DNA of 64,000 nucleotides from Wurfbainia villosa (GCA_025175895.1 JAKLTH010000221.1:62001-126000); one strand, 5' to 3'; shown: positions 24,806-37,917, counted from the first letter of the stretch. Notes: generated by a model not told the origin, from the sequence alone. Numbers and translations: made by a program.

Positions 24806-25857
24806 TCACAAGAAAACTATAGGCATCGCTATTATGTGCATATCGAATAAATATCGATCAGCAGTTTTTGGTCCGATCTTGATCCTTTTTGGATCCGGCA
24901 CCAAAACTTTGGCCAGACACCCCCACACTCGCAAGTATTTGTAGGATAACTGTCTACCATTCCACAACTCATAAGGGCTCTTTTCTATTTTCTTTCGGGA
25001 CACCTTATTTAAAAGGTAATTAGCTGTTAACACAGCTTCCCCCCACAAGTGCTCTGGTAGACCAGAACTTAATAGTAGAGCATTCATCATCAATTTCAGA
25101 GAACGATTCTTCGCTCAAGAATCCCATTTCTTTGGCGAGTATGGAGTGTTGTTTCGTGTCCGATACCATGTTGACACAAATCTGCGACGGTGATACATAT
25201 TCACCGCCTCGGTCACTGAACCACCTTAAATCTTTCTATTAAGTTGGTTTTCAACCTCATTCTTATAGAGAATAAATTTCTATCATAACCGTCTTTACTT
25301 TTGAGAAGATACACAATACAATATTTTGTGTTATCATCAACAAAAGTGATGAAGTACTTATTCCCACCTCGTGTCGGTGTTCCTTTTAGGTCACACATGT
25401 CCGTGTGGATTAGGCCGAGTGGCTCAGTGCTTCTTTCAACTTGTTGAAAGGATGACTGTGTCAATTTTGCTTTAACACAAGTCTCGCACTTATGTTTTGG
25501 GTCAAGGTGGAATGTAGGTATGCTTCGCATGTTAATCAATCTACTCAACACATCGTAGTTAACATGTCCTAGTCTACCATGCCATAAATACGAAGACTCA
25601 AGCATATAAGTGGAAGAGTTTTCAACTTTATTAACTTTGGGCGTAATGGCCATTACACTTAGTTTAAACAACCCATCAGTTACATAACCCTTCCCTACAA
25701 ACATTCCATTCTTGGACAGTACAACTCTGTCCGATTCTAAGATAATGCGGAAGCCATGCTTGCTTAGCAACAATCCAGATACCAGATTCTTTCGAACTTC
25801 CGGAACGTATAACACATTGTTCAGAGTGAGCTCCTTGCCCGAGGTCATCTTCAGCAT
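24806..25857 (-). pseudogene. copia GAG-pre-integrase and integrase region, broken
   Basis: 25857-25213 carries the pre-integrase zinc segment (WHGRLGHVN, CETCVKAK) and the start of the integrase core (LIHTDMCDL, FVDDNTKY). 25093-24806 carries the integrase C-terminal part (HLWGEAVLTANYLLN, YELWNGR, WGCLAKV). A frame break lies between them. The protein would have inserted the cDNA into the genome. Confidence 0.88.
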
Positions 25858-26089
25858 TATTTTTCCTTAGCCCATAATGTCCAAGGTTGCCGAGTTCCCC
25901 ATATACAGCTTCTCTCCATTAACTTCTTCAAAGTTGTGGAGTAACTCATCGCACACTGCGTGTCTGGTGGCACGATCCAACCACCATTCGCAGGTTTGAA
26001 CCCACTAGGTTCATTTCGAGATTACCGTGAGAGATCATCCTCCTCAGCCCCTCGTTCGAGGTTGGCCTCGGATTTTCTTCGGCTACGAC

Positions 26090-26922
26090 TCAAGATTTGT
26101 GACCGACTTTATCACAGTTGAAGCACTTTCCAATAAACTTCTTTTTATTGACCCCTCCTTTGGGTCTCATTTTGGAAGACTTGAAATTCTTCCGTTTCGA
26201 GCTTTGACCGTGCTCGACCACGTTGGCTTTCACAGTAGCCTGAGAGAACATATTTCTCTCCGAACTTTTGTTGTCTTCCTCGATTCGAAGACGAACAATA
26301 AGTCCTTCCACATTCATCTCTTTCCGCTTGTGCTTCAGATAGTTCTTGAAGTCTTTCCAGTCGGACGATAGCTTCTCTATGATCGCAGCCACCTGAAAAG
26401 TTTCACTCAGAGCCATACCTTCCGAGTGAATCTCATGTAAAATCACTTGAAGCTCCTGAACTTGGCTGATCACCGTCTTGGAGTCTACCATCTTGTAGTC
26501 CAGGAATCGGCCTACGATGAACTTCTTGGCACCAGCATCCTCCGTATTGTATTTCTTGTCCAAGGACTCCCACAACTCCTTAGTCGTTTTCTTCATGTTA
26601 TACACAACGTACAGCGAGTCGGCAAGACAGTTGAGTATGTAGTTTCTACGTAAACTCAGGTGATTCCATGCCTCCACAATATTGAAGGTTTGTGCATCAG
26701 CACGTGCCCTCGAGTACATTGGGAGGATCCTCGGTCAAGAACCGAGGCGATTTAGCGCGTGGTCGGGTAAAGAGCATCTTCTGCGCACGCCAAGCGAAGT
26801 TTAACCCGTGAACTTTTCTGGTTTCTCCCCATGATTGATTGGAACGCTACCAATCGGAGCGGAGGGAGCCATCACACGTTGAGTCTGTTGCATCTCAACT
26901 TCTTGTGCTGTGGTCATCTCAA
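26090..26922 (-). pseudogene. copia gag region, broken
   Basis: The gag start (MTTAQEVEMQQTQ) lies about 25 bases inside the 5' LTR edge. The main gag frame (26719-26090) includes the UBN2-like core (WESLDKKYNTEDAGAKKF) and ends at the CCHC knuckle. A frame break sits between the two parts near 26720-26800. Gag would form the particle shell. Confidence 0.85.
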
Positions 26923-26944
26923 CAGACTGAATCTGTTTTAAGTT

Positions 26945-28015
26945 TGTTGGAATATAAAGAGTATACCTTTCCTGACGGAAAAACAAAGGAAAGTCCGAAA
27001 ATTAATCGGACTTGTCTGTTGAGTCGACCACTTCCTTTTTCGTCCTCAATCAAGAATGATTTCTTCCGTTTCGAGCCGGATTAGAAGTCTCCGGCCAATT
27101 GTGAGCCACCGCAGAGCGATTGCGGATTGCGCAGTGCAGTCATTGTTCAGAAGTCGGTGTAGTTCGAGAACCAATTGTAGAACCAATTGCAGAGCTGGTT
27201 GTTGCAGAGCGAATGCGAGAACCCGATTGCGGTAGTGAATCTGAGCCGATTCTGAACGATTCGCAGAATCGATTGCGAGGCTAGCAAGTCGATTGCGAAC
27301 CGCGATTGCGGTGTCGGTTGTTCGCGAGAACTAATTGCGAGCTGTTTGCGGAGAACCAATTGCGATTCTGAGCCGGCGATTCTGAGAACCAATTCTGAGG
27401 TGGTTGTAGAACCAGTGCGAAGTCGATTGCGAAATTGATTGCGGAGAACCAATTCTGAAATTGGTTGCGAGTGAAGCAGGCGATTAAAGGCTAGAGGGAA
27501 CTGTGTATACAGTTTCCTTAAAAGCAGTTAGTCCTCCTCAGGCGAGTGCTTGCGAGATTTAGTAGGGCGTCTATTTCCCGAGATAAGCAGCAAAACCGTG
27601 GACTCCAACAACCTGTTGTCCTCGTGGCTGAGCGAACACTTGAGCGCTATCCTTTGTGGGGTTGGAAAACAGAGAGCTCTCTTTCTTTTGAGTTCGCAAT
27701 CATGTCTCCTTTTATAGTGGAGACCTATTAATGGTGGAATCGAAAGGTCAACCATAATGTCGCCTTGATTCGTTTAATCTACGTGAATCGAAAGGTCATC
27801 CATAATGCTGCCTTGATTGATTAATCTATCATTAATCCATCAATCTCGACCATTTATATCGAGTTTTAATGCGAACTTTTCACGGTTGTCGACGCGAAGA
27901 TGACGGAACATCTTCCTCATCTTTCCGTTTTACTGATCAACAAGTTTAAAAGGATGACAGAACGGCTTCTTCATCCTTTCTTCATATTTCTATAATTTCC
28001 ATTCAAATTCCAACA
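26945..28015 (-). repeat. 5' LTR of the copia element
   Basis: 1071 bp. It drives transcription of the element on the minus strand. It carries a variable repeat block (about 27095-27480) corresponding to, but rearranged against, that in the 3' LTR. No tRNA-complementary TGG primer site directly follows its inner edge. Confidence 0.93.
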
Positions 28016-29552
28016 TATACTACCTAGCAGTGAATTGCTAACATTGAGGATCTCAGCTACCATACAACCAAAGCAAGGCAGTGGATTTGGATCTCAAGAC
28101 AAACTGGACTGAAGTTTTAGCTAAAATCAATCTGAGTCAAACAGTAGTTTTCTTGGAAAGTACAACAATAAAATGAGTAATATATTTCCTTGCCTCTTAT
28201 GGTTTCACAGACAATCTATTCTTTTGTCCCAATTGCGAGTCCACGGTCAGAATAGTCACTTAGATGCTTCCTTTATCAAGAATTTTTGTGGACTAGCACT
28301 GATTTCAGGTAATTCACCTCGTGCAGATGTTCTCAGTTTTGTACCCAAGTACCCAACCGGCCAACCCCACTAATCCATTCACGTAAAAAGACATGCAAAA
28401 AATGGTCTATCAGATAGGAGGAAACTACTCATTCCATGTACGAGAAAAAGGAAATGAAAATTTTAACTTTCACGGTCCAGTTTACGTATCAACCTCCTGC
28501 TTTCTCGATATGTAGGCAAAAATATATACTTGGAGTCATATGCCATGATAATGCCTCATAACAAAGTAGGAAAACAACTCAAAACAAAAAGAAGTAAGTT
28601 TTCATGCCTAAAGATACCCAATTTTCAGAATCTTCCATGGAAAGAACAAAGTGAAGGGACAAAAGTATCGAAGATCGGATTCTCACACGAGCCTGCACCC
28701 AAGAAACCGACGAATCGAGTAATCCAAGATCGAATAACTCCAGACTAGGAACACCACGTTGAAACAACATGTACAACCACAGAGAAACACCAGAGGATCA
28801 AGACGCCGAATTGGAGGAACCAGAAGAAACGTCGGGCCTCAGATTATAGTGCAAGAAGAGAAGGAGGAGTCGTACCCACACGCATGCAGACACTCAGAGA
28901 TGGTGGTGGCATCCCGGATTAATTTGTGGCATATGGAACACGTCATGCACGAGACCAGCAGCCGCCGCTTCACTGCCGCCGCCACCACTACCGCGGCCGC
29001 CGCCAACTATCCTATGTCCCTCACGCCGCCTCCCTGCGAACCAACCCGAGGAATGGAGGGTGGATTCGAAGACGAAGGGGGAAGGATCAAAGGACGGCGA
29101 CGCCAGCGATAGGCCGCCGAAGAGGAAGAAGGAAGGTTTATTGGCGTCATCGAAATGGACCGGATCCGTTCCGGTTCAGCTACCGACTCAGACCGGATCA
29201 TTGATTTTCATGGTTGGTAAAATGCACGCTTTCTTTTTTAATTATTGGAGAAAGCAGACAAGTTTTGGATTGCAAAAGAACAATTATCTCAGTTTAATTT
29301 GTACCGTAATTGATGCGTGTTCCATAGCCCACATTTTATAAAATTCATTTGTTTGTGATACATTCCAACCTTAAAATCCAAACTTCTCACAATCCCATCA
29401 AAAATGAAAAAAAAAAAAATCTGAAAAAGCAAAACAAAAAAAAAAATGCAACTCTGTCTGAACCAGTCACAGAAATCTTTGTTCAGACAACAAACATCTT
29501 CAAATTTCTTATGAATCAAAGCTTCTGCCCGTTGTATCATGAGCCGAAGTAG

Positions 29553-32157
29553 TTAATCCGTGGCTGTTGTGCAGCAGATCCAGTTGCTGAAGAGGGAAGA
29601 TCTATGTCTGTGCTTCCCTTTTCCACTTGGTGGTGTTGCAGTGGTCTCCTCGCACGGCGACTTCCCGGCATCGCCCTCATTGTTGTTCAAATGGATGTCT
29701 TCCTTCTTCTCAGATGTGTCAATGACTTGAGTTTCTTCCTTCATGAAGCTGAGAAATGGCGTTTTCAATTTCCTAGAATCACTTCTTGCCGCTTCAACGT
29801 GGTCATTGCAAGTTTCCAACTCATTGTTGTTCGAATGTATCTGCGCGTTGATGACTTCTTGTTCCGAAGGATTTCCTTCGAATTGTTCGACACAAACCAC
29901 CTGTGCTGCGTTACTGCTTGATTGACATTCTTGGGGGTTGCCATCTGATGAACCATTGTGACTATTTGTATTTTCTATTGCAGGGACAACTGAACCTTCT
30001 TCTAGATCTTCCCGCTTCAGCAGTAAATTTCCTTCACTTGTTATTTCTCGATACGGTTGAAGAATGAATGCTTCGAGGACGTTACCGGTATCTGTTTCAG
30101 ATGTCTGAAGACTGCATCTTTGTTCTTCACTGTTTGTTTCAGTCTTAAACTCGACCGCAGGTTCATAATTCTCGGGACCATCTTCAACTTTTAGCACTAT
30201 TTCATTTTCCATCTTCTGCATTGATATAACTTCCTCACTCGTTTGGATCTTGCTCGTCATTAAGATCATCTGATTGTGACTTTGTTCAAAAGTGAACTCT
30301 TTGTTGCTTCCAAATGTTTCAGGACTTATGTCATCATTATGCGTAGCTACATGAAGAGATTGCTCTTGTGCTTTGGTGTTTGACACTGCCACAGAATCCA
30401 AAACCTTCTCGCCATTTTCGACTTGCACAACTGGATTATCTTCCACACTGCTCATTGGTAAAACTGATTGACTTTGTCCGATATCGTTCATCCCCGATTC
30501 AAAATCTGGCTCGGTAGTTTCCTCAGTAACTTCTTGGACCTTGGAATCGATGTCAAGGCATTCACTATTGGAAATTTTGGAATTTGTAACGCTTTGATCG
30601 GGAAGTTTTTCTGCAGCAATTTGCCATTCAAGATCCTTCAACAACTCGGGCAATCCTTTATCCGGCTGAATAACAATGAATTCAGTATCGGATGGTTCCG
30701 CTTGAACTGAAGGCTGTGGCATTGAAAAGTTTGGGAGCTCCAAGTAGATGTCGGGACATTCGCTAGCAAGACAAGTGGAAATCAGACGCCTTTCGTTCGT
30801 TGTTTCAGAATCCTCTGCAGGTTTTCCCTGCTCTTCTGAACATTTCTGCAACCGTTGATCTTCCTGAGCAACATTAAGTCTCAGCTCATGTGGTTCAGAT
30901 GGCGGCGGCACAGATTGTACTTCTTTTTCTACTAAATTTAGCCTCCGAGCGACTTCCTTCTCTTCAAAGTTCACCATATCCCTACTTGCCATGCCAACAG
31001 AATTATGATTGGCTTCGCTGACTGAGTGTTGATCTGAAGTAGCTATCTCATCTGTGTTTTTCCTCTCCATCGTTCTCTCTTCTTTTACTGTGGCTATCAC
31101 TTCACTCATTACTGCATCAGAACTGAACAAAGATGATGGTAATTCAAATGGACTTTGCCCTTCTAATTTGATGTCCTGGACCGTTTGGCATTCCTTGTTT
31201 TGTGATTCACTTTCGTAGTTCATTTCCTCTTCTTTCATTCCATTTGAGACTGGAGCAGCTATCAGTTCAGTTACTGCCATAGCATTATCAGAGACGACTG
31301 AACCAGAATGGAACTCAAGTTGATTTTCTACCTCAGTCTCGGGCATGTTCTCTATTTCTCTTTTTATTCGAGTAGCATGAATGTCTGCTTCAAGATCATC
31401 AAGAGTCACTGCTATGGATGCACCATTTTCTGGAGGCTCTATTTTGGATAGCTCTTTGGTTTCATTTTGATCATCTTCTCTATGCAAACACTCGTTCTCA
31501 GCATCAACTAGAGGAACAATTTCAATAGACTCTGTCAACAGAGCTTTTTCCTCATGCATTATGCCATCACTCATGTTGATCGAAGAATTATCTAGTTTAT
31601 CAGCATTTTCATTAGGTTTTAAAGAATCTGTGCTACTAGTCAGAATCTCTTCTCCGTCTGCGTAGATAAGATCTACCAATGGAGTTGAGTATTCTCCTTT
31701 CGTCTTTTCTTCTCCTATTAATCAAATGAAATCCTAAATGAGTTACCATGTATTCAGATACAAAAACTTACTTCAAGTGCTTGATTATCTCGCAATGAAT
31801 CAACTATTATCAGAATTCAGAAGACACTTTTTGCAGCAAATTAACAGTAGTTGAACAAATAATAAGCAAAAATCTATTCGCTATAAAACACTCAAATAGT
31901 ACCTTTTAGTATCTGCTTCTTGTCGTCGGATGGTGGTAGCTCATGAAAATTGGATCCTCTTTCCTCTTTCCTATTTCCATTGTAGCCATCTTCAACATTT
32001 GAGGTGGTATCGACTTCAACCTCTTCACCTGCTGACGATGCAATCAAAATCTTCAAAATGACACCAAGAAACCAACAAAAATCGATGCGATCGACGAAGG
32101 AAGAAAAGCCAGACCTCGAATGCCGGTGACATTTTGGTTCCCCATCTCTTTGCTCAT
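29553..32157 (-). CDS. Acidic protein of unknown function, 776 aa
   Basis: Three exons on the minus strand (32157-32115, 32028-31903 and 31714-29553) with GT-AG signals. They total 2331 nt and are open throughout. Most of the protein is low-complexity and acidic, rich in Glu, Ser, Asn and Val, with no domain I recognise and probably largely disordered. The C-terminus is distinct: a basic HRHRSS stretch and then SNWICCTTATD, with a Cys-Cys pair that could be lipid-modified. The start at 32157 gives MSKEMGNQNVTG. A second Met at 32145 would expose Gly-2 (MGNQNV), resembling an N-myristoylation signal. The frame is open upstream to an acceptor-like atttcag near 32172, so a further 5' exon is possible. 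I do not recognise the family, but the conserved reading frame over 2.2 kb makes it a real gene. Confidence 0.75.
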
Positions 32158-32199
32158 ACTGTCTAACAATTCATGCTCTGAAATTTAAACAAGCTAGAA

Positions 32200-35040
32200 T
32201 GGTGGTCAGAATTGCTAACTCTGTGACTGCATAAGAATTAGACAGAACTTCTTATATACAATGATCACCCTTTTGCCGGTGGCCAAATTAAAATTCCTCA
32301 TGGCTCATCAATTTGCTGGGCTTTTTTAAAGCAAAACTCTTTTCTTAATCCTTTCTTTTTGCAAAAGATAGAACTGTGCATGTGTTACTCTATCCTACTA
32401 GCTAGCTTCTCTCTTTTCTAGTCTAAATCGAGCGAACAACTTCCAGCTTTGATCAGCATTGAAGCTGATCCCAAGCCAAGACATCATAGCTTCATAAACA
32501 AAACTTTCAACTGTGTTCTTCAAGCTTACTCGATGACAAATATACATATAGATCTAGTTGGCTTAGAGTATCTTAGAGCCTTTTTAATTCTTAATACTGA
32601 GCTAATTATTGCTGTTCCTGTGGGTGGAAGATTAACATGGAGCAGTTCGATAAAGTGGCGTCCTCCTCTTCTACTTTGCCTAAAACATTAGATGCCGTCA
32701 TGATTACCACCACCTTTCATCATCATTAAGCCATGCCTTGCTGAGGTTGTATATCTAGTACTGTTGTTGCTAACAAGCTATCATGATTTGCCATTGGAAT
32801 TAGTTTAGAACTTTGCATTTCATCTCGTAAGGACGACTGCTGCAAACACTTGGGATTTTGTTTACTTAGGTTAGAAGAATGTGTTGTAAACTAAATTGCT
32901 TTTTTGCAGAGCCAGCCTTACGTAGTACCCAATCCTTAGCTTTAAGGGTCAGCCAGTCCTTTGCCAACTCGAGATGAGAAAGCCCTATGTGTCCACTTAG
33001 GCCAAGCAAGGCACGACCTGTGAGCTAAACTGGGCATATATAACTTGCATGTAGAGTTCGAGCCTGTGATGAATTGCATTGGGCTTGTTATGGGTTAATT
33101 AATTAAAAATAATTGACTTTCTCATGGAACAATACAACCACATCACATATCTTCCTTGAAAATAAAAAATGGATATCATTTTCCCTGAAATTATGTTCTG
33201 TGGATATTTTCAGAAAACAAGTCATTTGGAACGACCGGAACTATAATCATTTTCCTAAATTTTAGAAACTCGTCGTCCTAGGAATATTTAATGCCATTTC
33301 ATGCCTAAAACTATGTGAAGCTAAAATTTCCATTAAGTTAAACAGATCATGGCTTCTTTAATTAATTCTTCATTTCTCATGTCCTCGCTCTATATATATA
33401 TATCGTTGTCGATCCCTGCATTTCTTTTCATTGCAGCATTTTGTTACAGAGTTTGAAAATATATTCATAAATAATTAATTATACCTTCGTTTTGTTTCGA
33501 AACATACCATGATATTAATCATCCTGTCTATAATTTAAATATCATTGACAAATAACAACAAGAATTTCACTCGTTATTTTTAAACAAAAAGAAAAAAAAA
33601 ACAAAGACGACAAGGTAGGAGTTAATTAACAATCGAACAACTTATAGATGTTAACAAGCTTAATCACTTTCTCCTAACTACTACTCGAGGAATTAAACGA
33701 GATTTATCATTAAAAATTAAAAAAAAAATCAAATTACTTAAATTTTGAAATCCTTTGATGCCATACTATCACTGGCATAAAATTAAACCAGCATTTAGTA
33801 CAAAAAATCCCCTACATCTTCCATGATGAACTATTTGACGAGAAGCCACGATATAAAATATGATAAATAAAGCTTAAGTGAGTTTTTATAATAGATTATT
33901 GAGAAATAAATAGCCACTGACCATCTACGTGGTTTCCATATCTGGCAAGATCTCATAAAATCTAATGATTAACAGGAGTCAAGATCTTCTCATAGTTATT
34001 CTCGTGCTCCCATCAGCAGATGAAACTGCAACATGATCTGCTAGTTAAATTTTCTTCATATATCCATAATCTTCACAACTTGGATCATGAATAAGATCAG
34101 ATCATGCTGGCAGCTTCAGCTTCTTATGGTGCACCATACTGATCACACAGAGAGAGAGAGAGAGAGGGGTGTGTTCAAGGAAGGTGTGGAGAAAAGTTAG
34201 AAGAGAAAGGGAGACATATATAGAAGGAAGAAACATGAAACAACACCTGTCTCTCTGTTCTTTTATCCATTGGTTAATTAGAATTGTTTATGGCAATCCT
34301 CGAAAAGATTTCTTTTCCTTAAAAAAAAAGCATAAACTGAAGAATAACGTAACTGTGTAAAGGATTAAGAATGCAGCAGATCTTTTTGTAGCATGTTAAA
34401 ATAGCTAAAATTAAGATTATGATTGTGAGATGTATAAATCCTTATGATATATATGAGTGTGAAATAAAGCTCAAAATCCATATGCATAGAGAAGTGACTA
34501 GAATGCTGTGAATTATGAAAATAAAAGTAAACTGACTAAAGTTTTTAATTTAAAGCTTGTGATAGTGGAGAAGTAACCAGCAGACGACAGACAGGATAGT
34601 CGAGCGGGGTAAATAGAGATCATGCACGCTAGGGTTAGGGTCGAGGTTGACAGTCCAGTGGCCATTGATGAGCAGTATGTATCATAGCATTAGGTTGCAG
34701 GTGGTAGGTCGCAACGCATGCATTCCCCGTACGCTCACGCATGCCAATGCTTGACGGGTAACAAAAGGCCCTGGCCTAGCGATGTGATGGAGAAGAAAAG
34801 GCTAACATTTAATAATCTTTACTGCCAATTATTATCATATCGATAGTAGACTCATGCAGCAGGAGTAAGTTAAGAATTACAGACAAATGAGAGAGTCCAA
34901 TGGATTGTGTTCTTCGAGAGAGTTTGAGTTCGGATGCAACTTGCAAGAGTTGGATTGCATGACTTGTTCCCTCCAGCCATTTTTCCAAGTACAAATTTTA
35001 AGCGTTGGAGTGTAGGCCTGGAAGCTCATGTAGCCTGCTG
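32200..35040. other. Intergenic, no gene recognised
   Basis: AT-rich, with only short open frames. A TA tract lies near 33390-33403 and an (AG)n tract near 34148-34165. The left end is the upstream region of the 776-aa protein gene. No RNA gene or complete element is seen. Confidence 0.5.
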
Positions 35041-35261
35041 GCTACAAGTCTATTTTGGATAGCTTAGCAGCTTGTTTTTATCTGACATTTTGACCCTGCC
35101 CAAATGCATATCAATATATATATGATGAGGCTATTAATTAAGTGAAAATATTTAGAAAAATATATTCAATTTTTATTAAAAGATGCATTTGTTTTTTTTT
35201 TAAATGTGAGATAGCCCCTCTTTGCTTAATTTATTTGGTGTTTCTATTTCCAATATTCATG

Positions 35262-35325
35262 GACAACCAAAGCGAAGAATGTCAAAAAGAGGTAGCAGGT
35301 TATAGATCATTTTCTCGAGGAAATT
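35262..35325 (+). pseudogene. Relic of an AKR last exon (unit 1)
   Basis: The segment reads gacaacc...gaggtagcaggttatagatcatt and matches the start and the EEVAGYRSF part of AKR exon 7, with the middle missing. It is an internally deleted remnant of an older tandem copy. The same relic lies in units 2 and 3. Confidence 0.65.
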
Positions 35326-36392
35326 TTGAAAAATAATTTAATATAATTTAATTGTGGTCTACTACTGAATTACTTACCAGATAAATTTTTAATTGATTTA
35401 ACTTTCTTAAATTTTATTAATAAAGTTATCTGTAAAATTAAATGAATATTTTAGTTTAGTTTAAAGTTTATTATTATTGATTTTTTGTTTCTGTGGAACC
35501 AAATTGTTCAGAAAAATAATGGATAATTTAATCTAGAAAAATAGAGAAAAAGAAAAACATTTTTCCGTTGAAACAACTTAGTCAATTTGGAAAAATTATG
35601 TACTCTATCGAATAATTGTTCATTTTTTAATCAAGTTTTCGATCCCATTGGTCTTATAAAAATTTTTTCATCCATCATAATGATAAATTCGAAAAGCATA
35701 CCTCCTCAATCTCACTGTTTATATAAAATTATTTAATATCGAAATCATAAATTTCTAATTTAGATAATTTGATATAGAATAATTAAATATAATTTTTTTC
35801 AAGATCAATCTTTTGGGTTAGCGGTATGCCTATATATCTTCCACTGTGATGTATTTTTCTTCGTTTAGTTATGGGATCGACGATGAAAAATATTTAAATG
35901 AAACATCATCTTTTGTACCAAACTAAATATAAATATTTTATATATCCATTGTCAAATATATTTCAACAAAAAAATAAATTACATTAGTAGGTAAAATATT
36001 TCTACGTCTCATTGTTATAGGTAGTAAAGGTGATTAATTCGTCCCTAATATTTTTCATCATCAAAATAAATAATGAAAGATATGATAAAAATGAAGAAGG
36101 ATTTTTCAATTTAAATAAAAATTTTAAATCTCAGATTTTATTTTTATCCATCTATAATATTATACGTGTCACGGCCCTGACCCTCCTCCGTCTTATTGTT
36201 ATCGTTACACCGTATACTAGGGCAAATAATTGTTTCTCTTGGTCAATCTTTCATGAGGTCCTTGCTTACCGCATTTGGCCAATAATCTCCAATGCCGTAG
36301 CTTTCAGCGGAAACGAATCCCCTCTCGATCGATTCCACCCGTCCTCTATAAACTCTCCCAGCCTCCATTCTCCCCAGTTCAACTCCGAAGCA

Positions 36393-37860
36393 ATGGCCGA
36401 TCATGTGGAAATCCAGATTCCAAGAGTGAAGCTTGGCACCCAGGGCTTCGAGGTACGTCTAACCTTTCTTAATCATGCTTCGTTTCTTTCCGAGTTCTCC
36501 GATCTTGCATAACCCGCCTCAAAGATCGCTCTTTTAGGTCTCCAAATTAGGGTTTGGGTGCATGGGTCTCACTGGGGTTTATAACTCCCCTCTAAGCGAT
36601 GAATCTGGCATCGCCGTCATCAAGCATGCTTTCGACCATGGCATCACCTTCTTCGACACCTCCAATGCCTACGGTCCTCGTACCAACGAGATCTTGCTCG
36701 GAAAGGTTTCACTTTTTGTCAAATCGACCCACTGCTTACCGACTGTAAAAGAGAAAACTGATGGTTTAATTGGGTTTAGGCTTTGAAGCAATTGCCGCGA
36801 GAAAAGATTCAGGTGGCCACAAAGTTTGGGATTGTAGCCCATGATCAGAGAGGTTTGGTGGCCAATGGCAAGCCTGAATATGTGCGGGCGTGCTGCGAGG
36901 AAAGTATCGGGAGGCTCGGGGTGGACTATATTGATCTTTACTATCAGCACCGAGTTGATAAAACTGTGCCGATAGAGGAGACTGTAAGGATTTGTTGTGA
37001 AGATTTCTGAATTGTTTATTGTATGGAAATGGGTTGTTTTAAGGTAACGATTGATAAATATTGAGATTAATTGGCAGATGGGAGAGCTTAAGAAGTTGGT
37101 GGAAGAAGGCAAAGTGAAGTACATCGGTCTCTCGGAGGCTAGTTCCAACACGATCCGGCGTGCTCATGCTGTGCATCCTATCACCGCAGTACAATTGGAA
37201 TGGTCACTCTGGACTCGTGACATCGAACCAGAGATAGTCCCACTTTGCAGGTCTGTTTTGTATATATATATATATATATAAATGATATCATGCGCGATCG
37301 ATTTCTATGCGCTCGTCCGCTCCTCGATGACCCCGCATCACTGCCGCCGCGCCGTCCGATCATCGCCGGCCGCCGGACGTGATCGACGCACCACTCCCTA
37401 GCGGTCCGGCGGGGAGAGTTTACCGGCCGATTAGCGGCCGGAATCCGACGCTAACCGGCCGGAAATCACCAAATATCGCAGCCGAAATTCGGCGCCGGAC
37501 GGACCGGCAGCCGATGCCGGTCCGTCCGGTGTAATCGGTCGGCCGCCATTCGGCCACGATTCAGCCAGATTCCGGCCGAATGACGGCTGGCCGATTACAC
37601 CGGACGGACCGGCGTCGGCTGCCGGTCCGTTCGACGCCGGATTCCGGTCGCAATTCGGCTGGAATCCGGCCCGATCGCGGCCACTGTCGGACGCGATCTT
37701 TGGTGATTTCCGACCGATTAGTGTCGGATTTCGGTCGTTAACCGACCGATAAACTCTCCCCGTCGGACCGCCGGCGAGTGAGGCGTCGATCGCGTCCGGT
37801 CCGGTGGTCGGACGGCGCGGCGATGACGACGACAATGCGCGGTTGATCGGACGGCTGGGA

Positions 37861-37917
<57 letters not shown>

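Larger units (their letters stand above)
21516..28015 (-). mobile_element. Ty1/copia LTR retrotransposon, degenerate, with 5 bp target duplication
   Basis: Two direct LTRs (21516-22578 and 26945-28015) flank a 4.4 kb interior. The target duplication TATAC is perfect (21511-21515 and 28016-28020). LTRs begin TGTTGGAAT and end ATTCCAACA. Domains on the minus strand run gag with a zinc knuckle (CFNCDKVGHKS), GAG-pre-integrase and integrase (WHGRLGHVN), reverse transcriptase with an LDD core (CLDDILIIG), then RNase H; integrase before reverse transcriptase is the Ty1/copia order. A polypurine tract (gtggggga, minus strand) adjoins the 3' LTR at 22579-22590. Open frames are broken in many places, so it is not autonomous. 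Apart from a repeat-rich block, the LTRs look nearly identical by eye over the first 150 bp, which suggests a fairly recent insertion. Confidence 0.95.
18530..29006 (-). pseudogene. DRIP-like RING E3 ubiquitin ligase pseudogene, split by a copia element
   Basis: Exon-like blocks in gene order on the minus strand match DREB2A-INTERACTING PROTEIN family proteins. Block 29006-28882 has RING part 1 (CMTCSICHKLIRDATTISEC). Block 21330-21173 has a middle segment (LCKHLDCLSEVTKSFKPTSQ). Block 21030-20926 has AQAPIDAATERA and DRRFAP. Block 20811-20765 has EGDSLLPQIPNYLRL. Block 20190-20113 has RDGNVPVSF and LVRKLNLHSEAE. Block 18715-18530 is the C-terminal part (FRGQPVSPT, LHKVLVQWL, YAMVLAYG). Lesions: the expected ATG at 29006 reads TTG with a stop just upstream; the RING second half (FCRKC...CPxC) was not found; a frameshift sits inside DRRFAP/IWF; a TAA replaces the Tyr codon after VSFQK; and splice phases near 20765/20190 and 18715 do not fit by one base. 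Intact members ubiquitinate DREB2A-type factors. The retrotransposon lies in the intron between the RING block and the middle segment. Confidence 0.8.

Noticed and set aside
28759..29204. Plus-strand frames rich in Arg and Gly
   Set aside because: They are antisense to the RING exon of the DRIP-like pseudogene and its GC-rich leader.
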